Positions 45,701 to 54,810 of a DNA stretch of 64,000 bases are shown in pieces; position 1 is the first letter of the stretch; the number at the start of each line of letters is the position of its first letter. The position numbers were made by a program, and so were the translations under genes. The notes beneath the pieces are model-generated. The model did no database searches, was not told the origin of the DNA, and was given only the letters and a program-made list of their open reading frames with translations. The stretch spans positions 124,001 through 188,000 of the forward strand of contig NZ_SLYD01000001.1 of assembly GCF_004340945.1 (NCBI RefSeq), given 5' to 3'. This stretch comes from Sphingomonas sp. PP-F2F-A104-K0414 (GTDB lineage: Bacteria > Pseudomonadota > Alphaproteobacteria > Sphingomonadales > Sphingomonadaceae).

Positions 45701-46377
45701 GCATCCTCTGCGGTCGTCGCCGCCTCGCCGAGCATGTCGTAGCTGTACTGGAAGCCCTCCGCCTCGGGGCCACGCGCGTGCTTGAGCGCTTCGGCGATCG
45801 TCTGGCCGGCGACGAACTGCTCGCCCATCATCCGCATCGCCATCGCCACGCCGCCGCGGATCACGGGCTCGCCCGCGCGCGCGATCAGCCGGGTCAGCGC
45901 CGCACCGAGCCCCTTGTCGTCGACGCTCCCGGTCAGCTTGCCCGTCAGCGCCAGCCCCCAGGTCGCAGCGTTGACGAACAACGACCGCCCCTCGGCGAGA
46001 TGCGACGTCCAGTCGCCACCCGCGATCTTGTCACGGATCAACGCATCACGCGTCTCCGCATCCGGAATCCGCAGCATCGCCTCCGCCAGGCACATCAGCG
46101 CGACGCCCTCCTGGCTCGACAGCGCATATTCCTGGACGATCCCCTCGACCCCGCCGCCGCGCTTTTTCGCCCGCAGCGCCGTAATCAGCGATGTCGCAGT
46201 GCGCGTCGCATCCGCCGCGGTGGCGTCGTCGAGCGTCGCTTGATCGAGCAGCGGTGCGAGGCATTCGGCCTCGGGACGTCGATACGCGGCGGTAATCGCA
46301 CGGCGCAGATCGCTCTGCGCACGGATCGGCGGGGCGAAATCGGCAAACAATGGCGAAAGCGAAGATGTGTGCGGCAT
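42772..46377 (-). CDS. putA: Bifunctional proline dehydrogenase / L-glutamate gamma-semialdehyde dehydrogenase
   Basis: A 1201-residue PutA that oxidises proline to glutamate in two steps. The FAD-containing PRODH barrel spans about 120-470 (GISIKLSALHPRY, EEADRLELSLDLLE, FVVQAYGKRCPFVLDWI, RLVKGAYWD). The aldehyde dehydrogenase part spans about 540-990 (ISPWNFPLAIF, VAETGGQNAMIVDSSA, catalytic Cys in SAGQRCSALRIL, LYINRNVIGAVVGVQPFGG). A C-terminal extension follows. The N-terminus lacks a ribbon-helix-helix domain, so it is not autoregulatory. The divergent Lrp-type gene is the expected regulator. ATG 46377 is preferred; 46416 is possible. Confidence 0.96.
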   Translation of the reverse strand: MPHTSSLSPLFADFAPPIRAQSDLRRAITAAYRRPEAECLAPLLDQATLDDATAADATRTATSLITALRAKKRGGGVEGIVQEYALSSQEGVALMCLAEAMLRIPDAETRDALIRDKIAGGDWTSHLAEGRSLFVNAATWGLALTGKLTGSVDDKGLGAALTRLIARAGEPVIRGGVAMAMRMMGEQFVAGQTIAEALKHARGPEAEGFQYSYDMLGEAATTAEDARRYHGDYVAAIHAIGKASAGRGIYGGPGISIKLSALHPRYARSQADRVMAELLPDVKALALLAKRYDIGLNIDAEEADRLELSLDLLESLATDPDLSGWNGLGFVVQAYGKRCPFVLDWIVELARRADRRIMVRLVKGAYWDAEIKRAQVDGLADFPVYTRKVHTDVAYIACARKLLAAGDAVFPQFATHNAQTLATIHAMAGPDFVIGDYEFQCLYGMGEPLYEEVVGGNRLNRPCRIYAPVGTHETLLAYLVRRLLENGANSSFVNRIADPAVQIAELVADPVATVRAMPVPGEPHPAIALPRDLYGTRRNSDGLDASDEGVLAALSETFRGALAPVQAGTKGDARPVLNPADHRDVVGTVCELSPDAALAMARTAAEAASRWAAVSVDERAACLDRAADLMQARMPVLLPLVMREAGKSLANAVAEVREAIDFLRYYAQQARLLPAGQVPLGVVTCISPWNFPLAIFAGQVAAALVAGNAVLAKPAEETPLIAAQGIAILHEAGVPEDVLHLVAGDGAIGAALVAAAETSGVMFTGSTEVARLIQAELAKRVSPTGAPIPLVAETGGQNAMIVDSSALAEQVVADVVASAFDSAGQRCSALRILCLQEDVADRTLAMLKGALRELRIGRTDTLAADIGPVISAEAKLNIERHIERMRSLGRPVEQIAPAGDTTHGTFVSPTIIELDDLADLEREVFGPVLHVVRFRRADLGRLIDRINATGYGLTFGLHTRLDETIAFVTQRVQAGNLYINRNVIGAVVGVQPFGGRGLSGTGPKAGGPLYLGRLVTGADVGARGSGDPVATEFASWLYGRGDACAAQAVRDCAAASPLGGVTELAGPVGETNVYAIHPRGTVLLLPETQDGLVAQLAAGLASGNDLVIGDAAALTLDLPKAVAARVRWVEDWAAAGPYAGALIEGDAERVRALNQAIAALPGPIVLTQAGGGYRLDWLVEEVSTSINTTAAGGNASLMAMA

Positions 46378-46494
46378 GCGGCGAGCCTCGTCTGGAACCT
46401 GACTAGACCGTAGCATGGACGCGATTGGCGATCCGCCTTATCGATGGCGTTATATCGGTCGGTTCGACCATTTTCAGGAGGCAGGAGCGGCGGA

Positions 46495-46968
46495 ATGCCC
46501 GATAAAGTGGATCACGCCAGTGAGATCGACCAGTTCGACCGCCGCATCATCGACCTTCTGCGCGACGACGGCCGGATGTCGGTAGCAGAACTCGCGCGCC
46601 GCGTCGGACTGTCAAAAACGCCCTGCCAGGTCCGGCTCAAACGCCTGCTCGACCAAGGCTATATACGCGGCTTCCGCGCGGTGCTCGATCCAGTCAAGCT
46701 CGGGCTCGATCACATCGCCTTCACCGAGGTAAAGCTGTCCGACACGCGCGAGGCGGCGCTCGACGCGTTCCGCCGCGCGGTACTCGCGATCCGCGAGGTC
46801 GAGGAATGCCACATGATCGCCAGCAGCTTCGACTATCTGCTGAAAGTCCGCACGCCCGATATCCGCCGTTACCGCGAGGTGCTGGGCGAGCGCATCTCGA
46901 GCCTGCCGCACGTCGCCAGCACCTCCACCTTCGTTGCGATGGAGACGATCCGCGACGGCGCGATGTGA
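46495..46968 (+). CDS. putR: Lrp/AsnC-family regulator, probable proline-responsive activator of putA
   Basis: A 157-residue Lrp-type regulator. The N-terminal winged helix is DRRIIDLLRDDGRMSVAELA, RRVGLSKTPCQVRLKRL. The C-terminal RAM effector domain contains ITEVKLS-like FTEVKLSDTREAALDAF, EVEECHMIASSFDYLL and RYREVLGERISSLPHV. ATG 46495 is chosen from AGGAG with a 7-bp spacer. It is divergent from putA (118 bp between starts), the classical arrangement in alphaproteobacteria where PutR activates putA with proline. The symbol is by position and family. A long palindrome follows the stop. Confidence 0.9.
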   Translation: MPDKVDHASEIDQFDRRIIDLLRDDGRMSVAELARRVGLSKTPCQVRLKRLLDQGYIRGFRAVLDPVKLGLDHIAFTEVKLSDTREAALDAFRRAVLAIREVEECHMIASSFDYLLKVRTPDIRRYREVLGERISSLPHVASTSTFVAMETIRDGAM

Positions 46969-46981
46969 TCCGGTAGCTAAA

Positions 46982-47101
46982 TCCTCCCCCGCCAGGGGGA
47001 GGTGGCTGGCACTTGCCAGACGGAGGGGGAGGAACAGGCAACCGCTGTTCCGTGTCCTCCCCCCCGCCGCTTTCAGCGCCACCCCCCCTAGCGGGGGAGG
47101 A
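46982..47101. repeat. Long composite palindromic element between convergent genes
   Basis: The outer arms (46982-47006 and 47078-47101) both carry TCCTCCCCCGC and GGTGGC in inverted order. The inner part has GGAGGGGGAGGAACAG mirrored by CTGTTCC and a C-rich run. The whole 120 bp can fold into one long imperfect cruciform, like a REP/MITE-type unit. It lies between putR and the FNT channel gene, both transcribed toward it, so it could be the shared terminator. It differs in sequence from the element at 4073-4150 but is placed the same way. Confidence 0.7.
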
Positions 47102-47106
47102 TGGAA

Positions 47107-47904
47107 TTATCTCCGCTTAGCGGGAGCAACGACCCCATCGGTCTTCGACGCGACCAGATACCCGCCGACCACGAACACCAACGCGCCGATCGTGTTGCCG
47201 ACCGTCACGATCGCGAGATTGCGGACCATTCCAGCAAGATCGATCGACGCATGCGGCACCAGCAGGCCAAGCGTCAGCGCGGTCATATTGGCGACCGAAT
47301 GCTCGAACCCGGCAGCCACGAACGCAAGCAGGATCCACGCCATCGCGATGCACTTGGCAGCATCGCCGGTCATCCGCGCCGCGGTCCAGATCGCCAGGCA
47401 GACAAGCCAGTTGCACAGGATCGCGCGTGCCAGCAGCGCGGTCGCGTCGACCGACACCTTGTGCAGCACATAGCCGTGGAACATCGCATCGGCGTTGGCG
47501 AAGATCGCGCCGCCACCGCCTGCCGCGAACACGAACGAGAGCACGACGCCGCCGATGAGGTTGCCGATCCACACCACGACCGCCAGCTTGAGCGCGTCAC
47601 CGATCGTGATCGTCCGCCGCGCGAGACCGAACCCGAGATACATCACATAGCCGGTAAACAGTTCCGCGCCGGCAAACACCGTCAAGATCAGCCCGAGCCC
47701 AAAGGTCGCGCCCATCACCAGCGGACGCACGCCGGGCTCGAGCCCCGACGCCGTGCTCAGCGCCAGGATCATCGCGATGCCGATATACGTGCCGGCGAGG
47801 ATCGCGCCCGCGAAGAACCCCGCAGGCGAGCGCCGCAGCGCCTCGGCCTTGGTCGCCGCGAGGGTCGCGTAGGTGTCGATCGTCGACGAATAACCAGTGC
47901 TCAT
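47107..47904 (-). CDS. Formate/nitrite transporter (FNT) family channel
   Basis: A 265-residue membrane protein with six helices (FFAGAILAGTYIGIAMILAL, GLILTVFAGAELFTGYVMYL, VVVWIGNLIGGVVLSFVF, LCNWLVCLAIWTAARM, WILLAFVAAGFEHSVANM, IVTVGNTIGALVFVVGGYL). It carries the FNT hallmarks AELFTG, CNWLVCLA and GFEHSVANM. It would form a pentameric channel for formate, nitrite or a similar monovalent anion in the inner membrane. Its ATG overlaps the stop of the upstream molybdoenzyme gene by 4 bp (47901-47904), so the two are coupled. Formate is the natural guess for the anion. Confidence 0.9.
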   Translation of the reverse strand: MSTGYSSTIDTYATLAATKAEALRRSPAGFFAGAILAGTYIGIAMILALSTASGLEPGVRPLVMGATFGLGLILTVFAGAELFTGYVMYLGFGLARRTITIGDALKLAVVVWIGNLIGGVVLSFVFAAGGGGAIFANADAMFHGYVLHKVSVDATALLARAILCNWLVCLAIWTAARMTGDAAKCIAMAWILLAFVAAGFEHSVANMTALTLGLLVPHASIDLAGMVRNLAIVTVGNTIGALVFVVGGYLVASKTDGVVAPAKRR

Positions 47905-50273
47905 GCGGGGACTTTGCTCTCGTGGCCGACGATCCCCGCGCGCACCACGCCGCGATCCGACCCGAGGTCGGCAGCAGCGGGACGGACGGTCACCGGGATG
48001 GATTTGTAGGAGGGGGTAAAGCTCTGCGGATCGTGATCCTCGAGCGCGATCAGCGGCTGCGTCTCGGGGTAATAGGAGGCGACGCAGCCATCGGGCAGCG
48101 CGTATTGCACCAGCATCAGCTTCTGCACGACCCGGTCGGGCCGCGCGAACTGGAGCGCGGTGGCAATATCGACGACATCGCCTTCCTTATGCCCCAGCCG
48201 CGCCATGTCGCGCTCGTTCATGAACAGGATGTCGCGACGCCCGAACACGCCACGATAACGATCGTCGAGGCTATAGACGGTAGTGTTGTACTGGTCGTGC
48301 GCGCGCAGCGTGGTCAGGCGCAGCACGGTCGGATCGCCTGCGCCCTCGTCTTCCTCGACGCCCTTGGTGACGAGGAAGTTCGCCTTGCCGCTATCCGTCT
48401 TCCACTCGCGCATCGCCGCGGAGTTCGGCAGGTGGAAGCCACCCGGCTTGCGGATCCGTGCGTTGTAATCGGCAAAGGCAGGGAACACCGCTTCGATCTT
48501 TTCGCGGATCAGGCTGTAGTCGCCGACATACGCGTCCCAGTCGATATCCACCGGCGCGCGGCCCTTGGCTGCAAAGGTCGCCTTGGCGATCTCGCCGACG
48601 ATCCAGATCTCCGACTTCACGTTCTCGCCCGGCGGCATCAGGAAGCCGCGCGAGGCGTGGACCATCGACATCGAATCCTCGACTGTCACCGATTGCTGAC
48701 CGGTCGCCTGCATGTCGAGCTCGGTCCGCCCCAGGCACGGCAGCACATAAGTCGCCTTCGCCATCAGCAACTGCGTGCGGTTGAGCTTGGTGGTGATGTG
48801 CACTGCCAGATCGAGATTGCGGAACCCTTCCGCGCACGCCTGCGGATCGGACGAGGCGATCGCAAGATTGCCGCCGAGGCAGACGATCGCCTTGGCGTGG
48901 CCGTCGCGCATCGACGCGATGCTCTCGACCACCGAATGGCCGTGCTCGCGCGGAGGTTCGAACCCGAACACATCGCGCATGTTGTCGAGCAGCAAGGGCA
49001 TCGGCCGCTCGGTGATGCCGACGGTGCGGTCGCCCTGAACGTTGCTGTGGCCGCGCAAGGGGCAGATGCCCGCGCCCGGCTTGCCCATGTTACCCCGCAG
49101 CAGAAGCAGATTGGCGATCTGCTGGACGTTGGTCGTGCCCGTGCGATGCTGCGTGACGCCCATGCCGTAGCAGCAGATCGTCGACTTCGACTTCGAGTAT
49201 GCCAGCGCGACCTCTTCGAGATCACTGCGCGAGAGCCCGCTGGAGCGCTCGATATCCGCCCATTCGGTGGTGGCGAGATCGGCGATATAGTCTTCGAGGC
49301 CCGCGGTATGCTCGGCGATGAACGCGTGATCGAGCGCGCGCTCGCCACCCGACATCTTGGCCGCCTCGTCGAGCGCGACCAGCGCCTTGGCGATGCCCTT
49401 CAGCGCGGCCGCGTCGCCACCGACCTTAACCTGGTAATAGCTGCTCGCGATCGGGGTTGCCGACATCGTCGCCATCTCGACCACCGACTGCGGCGATTCG
49501 AAACGTTCGAGCGAGCGTTCCTTGAGCGGGTTGAAGACGATGATCTTGCCACCGCGCTTCGACACTTCGCGGAGCGTCGCCATCATCCGCGGATGGTTGG
49601 TGCCCGGGTTGTGACCGATCGACAGGATCAGGTCGGCATGGTCGAAATCCTCGAGGCTGACGGTGCCCTTGCCGATCCCGATCGACTTCGGCAGGCCGAC
49701 CGAGGTCGCCTCGTGGCACATGTTCGAGCAGTCGGGGAAGTTGTTGGTGCCGTACAGCCGGACGAACAGCTGGAACAGGAACGCCGCCTCGTTCGAGCAG
49801 CGACCCGAAGTGTAGAACTCGGCCTGGTTGGGATCGGGCACGGCCGCCAGCCCCGCGCCGATCTCGCGCATCGCGTCCGCCCAGCTCACGACCTCATAGT
49901 GATCGGTGGCGACGTTGTAGCGAAGCGGCTCGGTGACGCGGCCCTGGTCCTCGATCCAGTGATCGCTCTGCTTCCAGATATCCGACACGCTGTGCTTGGC
50001 GAAAAAGTCCGCGCCGATCGTCTTCGCGGTCGACTCCCACGCGACGGCCTTGGCGCCGTTCTCGCAGAATTCGAACGACGAGGTATGCTTCGGATCGGGC
50101 CATGCGCAGCTCGGGCAGTCGAAGCCATCGGGCTGGTTGGACTTCAACAGCGTCTGGCCGCCGCGCACGACGATCTGTTGCGCCTTCAGCGAAACGGCGA
50201 CCGCTTTCAGCGCACCCCAGCCCCCTGCCGGGCCGGTATAGTCGGCAATGCCGTCTGGACGTTTGGTCGCCAT
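47901..50273 (-). CDS. FdhF/YdeP-family molybdopterin oxidoreductase
   Basis: A 790-residue molybdoenzyme of the YdeP group. The N-terminal cysteines C53, C56 and C70 (FDCPSCAWPDP...FEFC) probably carry part of an Fe-S cluster. C186 in SNMCHEATSVGL is the likely molybdenum ligand. GHNPGTNHPR, YGMGVTQHRTGTTNVQQIAN and GHSNVQGDRTVG contact bis-MGD. The C-terminal domain shows AHDQYNTTVYSLDDRY. There is no twin-arginine signal, so it is cytoplasmic. Homologues are annotated formate dehydrogenase-like and, in E. coli, implicated in acid resistance. The downstream FNT channel supports formate use. The electron acceptor is unknown. Confidence 0.92.
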   Translation of the reverse strand: MATKRPDGIADYTGPAGGWGALKAVAVSLKAQQIVVRGGQTLLKSNQPDGFDCPSCAWPDPKHTSSFEFCENGAKAVAWESTAKTIGADFFAKHSVSDIWKQSDHWIEDQGRVTEPLRYNVATDHYEVVSWADAMREIGAGLAAVPDPNQAEFYTSGRCSNEAAFLFQLFVRLYGTNNFPDCSNMCHEATSVGLPKSIGIGKGTVSLEDFDHADLILSIGHNPGTNHPRMMATLREVSKRGGKIIVFNPLKERSLERFESPQSVVEMATMSATPIASSYYQVKVGGDAAALKGIAKALVALDEAAKMSGGERALDHAFIAEHTAGLEDYIADLATTEWADIERSSGLSRSDLEEVALAYSKSKSTICCYGMGVTQHRTGTTNVQQIANLLLLRGNMGKPGAGICPLRGHSNVQGDRTVGITERPMPLLLDNMRDVFGFEPPREHGHSVVESIASMRDGHAKAIVCLGGNLAIASSDPQACAEGFRNLDLAVHITTKLNRTQLLMAKATYVLPCLGRTELDMQATGQQSVTVEDSMSMVHASRGFLMPPGENVKSEIWIVGEIAKATFAAKGRAPVDIDWDAYVGDYSLIREKIEAVFPAFADYNARIRKPGGFHLPNSAAMREWKTDSGKANFLVTKGVEEDEGAGDPTVLRLTTLRAHDQYNTTVYSLDDRYRGVFGRRDILFMNERDMARLGHKEGDVVDIATALQFARPDRVVQKLMLVQYALPDGCVASYYPETQPLIALEDHDPQSFTPSYKSIPVTVRPAAADLGSDRGVVRAGIVGHESKVPA

Positions 50274-50443
50274 GTCGCTTCTCCCGCTGACAGTCGCGCT
50301 TCCGACAGCTAGGTCAGCGACGCATACATATCCTGCGCCCTACGAGCTTAGCCAACACGCGCTAAAGCAATAATTCCCCACTCCGTGATCGTGATATTTC
50401 GTAAGTGTTATCGCAGGTTACCCCGGCGGCCTTGCGCGACGCG

Positions 50444-51574
<1,131 letters not shown>

Positions 51575-51623
51575 TCAATCCGCCTGCGCCCGACCGGGCG
51601 ATCCAGACGACGATTACGAAAAA

Positions 51624-51652
51624 TGGCCCGGCAGAGGGGTTCTGCCGGGCCA
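51624..51652 (-). terminator. Rho-independent terminator (minus strand)
   Basis: A perfect 12-bp stem, TGGCCCGGCAGA / TCTGCCGGGCCA, has a 5-nt loop and is followed on the minus strand by TTTTTCG. It is the only classical hairpin-plus-T-tract terminator I see in the window. It insulates mreB from upstream minus-strand transcription. Confidence 0.8.
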
Positions 51653-51813
51653 CGAGGATTCGTCCAGGGAGCTTCACTTCGCCTCGACGTTACTTCGGTG
51701 TAATGCATACCAATCAAATAGGAATACAGTTTCGCAAAGAGTACGACGAAGCGACCGTAAAATACGACCGAGCAAGCTTCCAATAAACCACTGACATAGA
51801 CTGTAAACACAAA
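51624..51813 (-). ncRNA. Candidate intergenic small RNA unit
   Basis: An AT-rich stretch of about 160 bp lies between two minus-strand terminators (51814-51850 upstream, 51624-51652 downstream) and contains no convincing gene. A second strong terminator so close to the first implies a separate transcript ending at about 51620. The 3' part contains CGAGG and CCTCG arms and a CTCCC run before the terminator stem, like many sRNAs. No clear promoter was found, so this is speculative. The 87-codon frame here has no RBS and odd composition. Confidence 0.25.
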
Positions 51814-51850
51814 CAGATAATGCCCCCTTTTGATCGGGAGGCATTATCTG
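51814..51850 (-). terminator. Terminator of the small lipoprotein gene
   Basis: CAGATAATGCC (51814-51824) pairs perfectly with GGCATTATCTG (51840-51850), with an inner CCC/GGG extension. On the minus strand it is followed by TTTGTGTTT. It lies 68 bp past the lipoprotein stop. Confidence 0.65.
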
Positions 51851-51918
51851 TTCGAGCCGCTCAGGGCGAAGTCTACCGATCTTGGCGCGCCCTACGAGAA
51901 CGCGCCACGACCGGTCGA

Positions 51919-52137
51919 TCAGAACGTGTTTCCGGTTGTGTTGGTCTCGGTCGTATTGATCAGGTCGGTCGAATTTTCTGTTGCGACGCCATCGACCGCT
52001 GAGAAGTTCGCATCCGATTCCTCGACGACCGTGTTGCTGTCGATAGCCGAAACGTTCGACGGCTCGGCAGTCTTCGAACAGGCCGCAAGACTAAGTGCCA
52101 GGACTGCAATCATGGGCACGATCGTGATTTTGTTCAT
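51919..52137 (-). CDS. Small Asn/Thr-rich lipoprotein, 72 aa
   Basis: MNKITIVPMIAVLALSLAACSKT is a lipoprotein signal with lipobox L-A-A-C, so the mature protein should begin at Cys20 and be anchored to a membrane. The remainder is a short, disordered Asn/Thr/Asp/Glu-rich tail ending TNTTGNTF. The start has GGAG 8 bp upstream. I recognise no family. Its AT-leaning codons (AAC, ACC, GTA mix) and the AT-rich flank differ mildly from neighbours. It has its own terminator and lies 121 bp from the TonB receptor stop. Confidence 0.7.
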   Translation of the reverse strand: MNKITIVPMIAVLALSLAACSKTAEPSNVSAIDSNTVVEESDANFSAVDGVATENSTDLINTTETNTTGNTF

Positions 52138-52258
52138 GAACTGGTCTCCGTGGTGACGACGTCAGAACTGCAGTCGCATAGCGCAACATTGGCTCTGGAA
52201 CCGAAAGCTACCGCCGATGATCGCCCGGCGCAATACCCTATCGTGGAGATAGGATTTA

Positions 52259-54745
52259 TCACCAGCTCAAGCCGGCGCGTGCATAGAGATAGCGACCGTT
52301 GAACCCGAACGGCGAGTAATAGGGGAAGCCGATCACCCCGGTGCTGTTGTTCGCGGGGATGGTCGCGTCGGGATACACGTCGAACAGGTTGCTGACGCCG
52401 AACCCCAACTGCGCGCCCTTGGTCGCCTGATAGCGGAGTTCGATATCGGTGATGACGTGCTTGCCGCTATGGACGTCGGCGGCGGCCGTCGTGCCCGGCT
52501 GGTTGACGTCGCCGTAATAGGTCACGCGGGCAAGCGCGCCGAACTGTTCGAGCGACCAGTCGATCGATCCGGTCACCTTCTCGCCGGGGGTGCCGTCCTC
52601 CAGCGTCAGGATACGACTGCGCGCGAACAGCGTCGGCGCGGGATTGAGCGCCGATGTCGAGGTCGGCACGCGCGTGACTTTCGAATCGTTGATGTTGCCG
52701 GCGATCGTCAGGTCGAACGTCCCCACGGAGTCGGTCGGCATGCGGTAATGCGCGACCGCGTCGATGCCCTTGGTGGTCGAGGCAAGGCCGTTGAGGAAGA
52801 ACCGCGCGGCGGTGGCGCCGGATCCCGCCAGAAGGTTGGCGATCTGCGTATTGACCGCGACGGACTGGGTCGGCGACGTCGATATATTCTCCGACAGGCC
52901 GATCTGGTTGCGGATGTGGATGCGATACGCATCGACGGTCAGATCGAACCGGCCGGCACGAATGACGGCACCAGCCGACAGGTTGGTCGACTTTTCCGGC
53001 TCGAGCGGAAGGCCGCCGAGCCGGCTGGCGACCGGGCTGATCGACGGAAAGGTGCCTGTCTGGATCGGATTGCCGTTCTGGATGACGGTCGCGATCGAGG
53101 TGAAATATTGCTGTTGCAGCGCCGGCGCGCGGAACCCGGTCGACGCGGTGCCGCGCAGCGCGAACCAGCGCGTGAAATCATAGCGTGCGGAAAGCTTGCC
53201 GGTCGCGGTCGAGCCGAAATCGGAATAATCCTCGCCGCGTCCGGCAAGGCCGACCAGGAACTTGTCGGTCACCTGCGCTTCGACATCGAGATAGACGCTG
53301 CCGTTGCGCCGGCTGCGCTCGATCGCGTTGGCGGGCGAGAAGCCGCCAAACCCCTGCGCGCCCGGCGCAGCGGTCGCGGCCGCCCCCGTCACCGTGCCGG
53401 CCGCGGGATAGCCATAGGAGGCGAGCTCACCCGCCTCGATCTTGAACCCCTCGCGGCGCCCTTCAAGACCAAACGCGACGTTGACGCCCTGCAACAGGTC
53501 GAACTTGCGGTCGACATCGAGCCCGACGATGTACTGGTCATAGATCAGCGCGCCGTCGGAAAAGTCCTTCGGCGTGGTGCTGCCGAACGCGTAATTCGCC
53601 GAATTGAGCGTGCGGAAGCCGATCTTGTTGCGGCCATAGCTCGCGTTCAGGTCGACGTTCCAGTCGGCGACCACGCCCTTGATGCCTACCGCCGAATTGA
53701 TGTCGCGCGACTTGGTGTTGATCAGCGGCAGGAAGCCATCCAGATAGCCGGCCAGCGCGGTCGTCGCGTTCGCCAGGCGTGGGAACGCCGCACTGCGCGT
53801 GTCGCGGTCCTGATAGCCGAGCCAGCCATACAGCTTCCACGTCCCCGTCAGCGTCGTGCCGGCATTGGCGAAGATGCTGTATTGCTCGACTGCCGGATCG
53901 CCGAACCGACCCGTCACGCGTGTTCCGGGGACGCGCGGATCGAAATCGGCGCGGTTGGTCGCCTCACGGTTCAGATACTCGCCCGACAGCGTCAGAAATC
54001 CGTCTTCGCCGAAGCCGAGTCCCTGCCAGCCCGAGACGGTGACGGCATGTTCGCCGGTCCTGCTGCGGCTACCGCGCGCGGTGTCGATGTCGGTGTTGTA
54101 GAAGCCGTAATTGACCGTGGCGGCGCCGCCCGACCGCGCCTCGCGCAGGCGGAGGTTGATCACGCCGGCGATCGCATCGGAGCCATATTGCGCCGATGCG
54201 CCGTCGCGGAGCACTTCGATCCGGTCGAGCGCGACGGTCGGAATGGTGTTGAGATCGACCGCCGCCGAGCCGCGCCCGACCGAGCCGCCGACGTTGAGCA
54301 AGGCCGCGGTATGGCCGCGCACGCCGTTTACCAGCACGAGCGTCTGGTCGGGCGACAGGCCGCGCAGCGTCGCGGGGCGGATCGCATCGGTGCCGTCGAC
54401 CGCCGAGGGCCGCGGGAAGTCGATCGAGGGTGCGATCGCCGCCAGCGCCGCGCCGAGTTCGGTGGTGCCCTGGCGCTGGATCGCGGCCGAACTCAGCACG
54501 TCGACCGGCGACGCGCTGTCGAGCCGCGACCGGCCGACCGCGCGCGTACCGGTGACGATGATGTCGTCCTGCGTGTCGGGCGCAGCCGCGGCGGCAGGAT
54601 CGGCCGAAGGATCGGCGGCAGTCTGGGCCGGCACGTCCTGGGCCCGAACGTCTTGGGCCGGCATGTCTTGGGCGAACGCGGCCTGCGCGATGACGAGAGC
54701 GAAGGTCGACGCGGCGAGCGCCAACGCGGTACGGTAAGCAGTCAT
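52259..54745 (-). CDS. TonB-dependent outer-membrane receptor
   Basis: An 828-residue receptor. After the signal peptide (MTAYRTALALAASTFALVIAQAAFA) comes a repetitive AQD segment (QDMPAQDVRAQDVPAQ) and an Ala/Asp linker. The TonB box DDIIVTGTRA follows, then the plug (SPVDVLSSAAIQRQGTTEL, LRGLSPDQTLVLVNGVRGH, VALDRIEVLRDGASAQYGSDAIAGVINL) and a barrel ending YLYARAGLSW. The plug type is that of large CirA/BtuB-like receptors common in sphingomonads. The ligand is not evident. The start is ATG 54745 with AGGGA 7 bp upstream; an upstream extension to 54931 looks non-coding. It is 65 bp downstream of the amidotransferase-like gene, so they are likely co-transcribed. Confidence 0.93.
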   Translation of the reverse strand: MTAYRTALALAASTFALVIAQAAFAQDMPAQDVRAQDVPAQTAADPSADPAAAAAPDTQDDIIVTGTRAVGRSRLDSASPVDVLSSAAIQRQGTTELGAALAAIAPSIDFPRPSAVDGTDAIRPATLRGLSPDQTLVLVNGVRGHTAALLNVGGSVGRGSAAVDLNTIPTVALDRIEVLRDGASAQYGSDAIAGVINLRLREARSGGAATVNYGFYNTDIDTARGSRSRTGEHAVTVSGWQGLGFGEDGFLTLSGEYLNREATNRADFDPRVPGTRVTGRFGDPAVEQYSIFANAGTTLTGTWKLYGWLGYQDRDTRSAAFPRLANATTALAGYLDGFLPLINTKSRDINSAVGIKGVVADWNVDLNASYGRNKIGFRTLNSANYAFGSTTPKDFSDGALIYDQYIVGLDVDRKFDLLQGVNVAFGLEGRREGFKIEAGELASYGYPAAGTVTGAAATAAPGAQGFGGFSPANAIERSRRNGSVYLDVEAQVTDKFLVGLAGRGEDYSDFGSTATGKLSARYDFTRWFALRGTASTGFRAPALQQQYFTSIATVIQNGNPIQTGTFPSISPVASRLGGLPLEPEKSTNLSAGAVIRAGRFDLTVDAYRIHIRNQIGLSENISTSPTQSVAVNTQIANLLAGSGATAARFFLNGLASTTKGIDAVAHYRMPTDSVGTFDLTIAGNINDSKVTRVPTSTSALNPAPTLFARSRILTLEDGTPGEKVTGSIDWSLEQFGALARVTYYGDVNQPGTTAAADVHSGKHVITDIELRYQATKGAQLGFGVSNLFDVYPDATIPANNSTGVIGFPYYSPFGFNGRYLYARAGLSW

Positions 54746-54810
54746 GTCATGGTCCCTGATAGTGGATCGTTCTGCGACGACCTCTGGGTGTGTGGTACGA
54801 ATGAAGGCGA

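Noticed and set aside
43147..46413. 1088-codon plus-strand frame opposite putA
   Set aside because: Arg/His/Pro-rich translation with no domains; putA on the other strand has full domain support. This is a high-GC antisense artefact.
47922..50312. 796-codon plus-strand frame opposite the YdeP-like gene
   Set aside because: Low-complexity Arg/Asp/Val composition and no RBS; a mirror of the real gene's codon bias.
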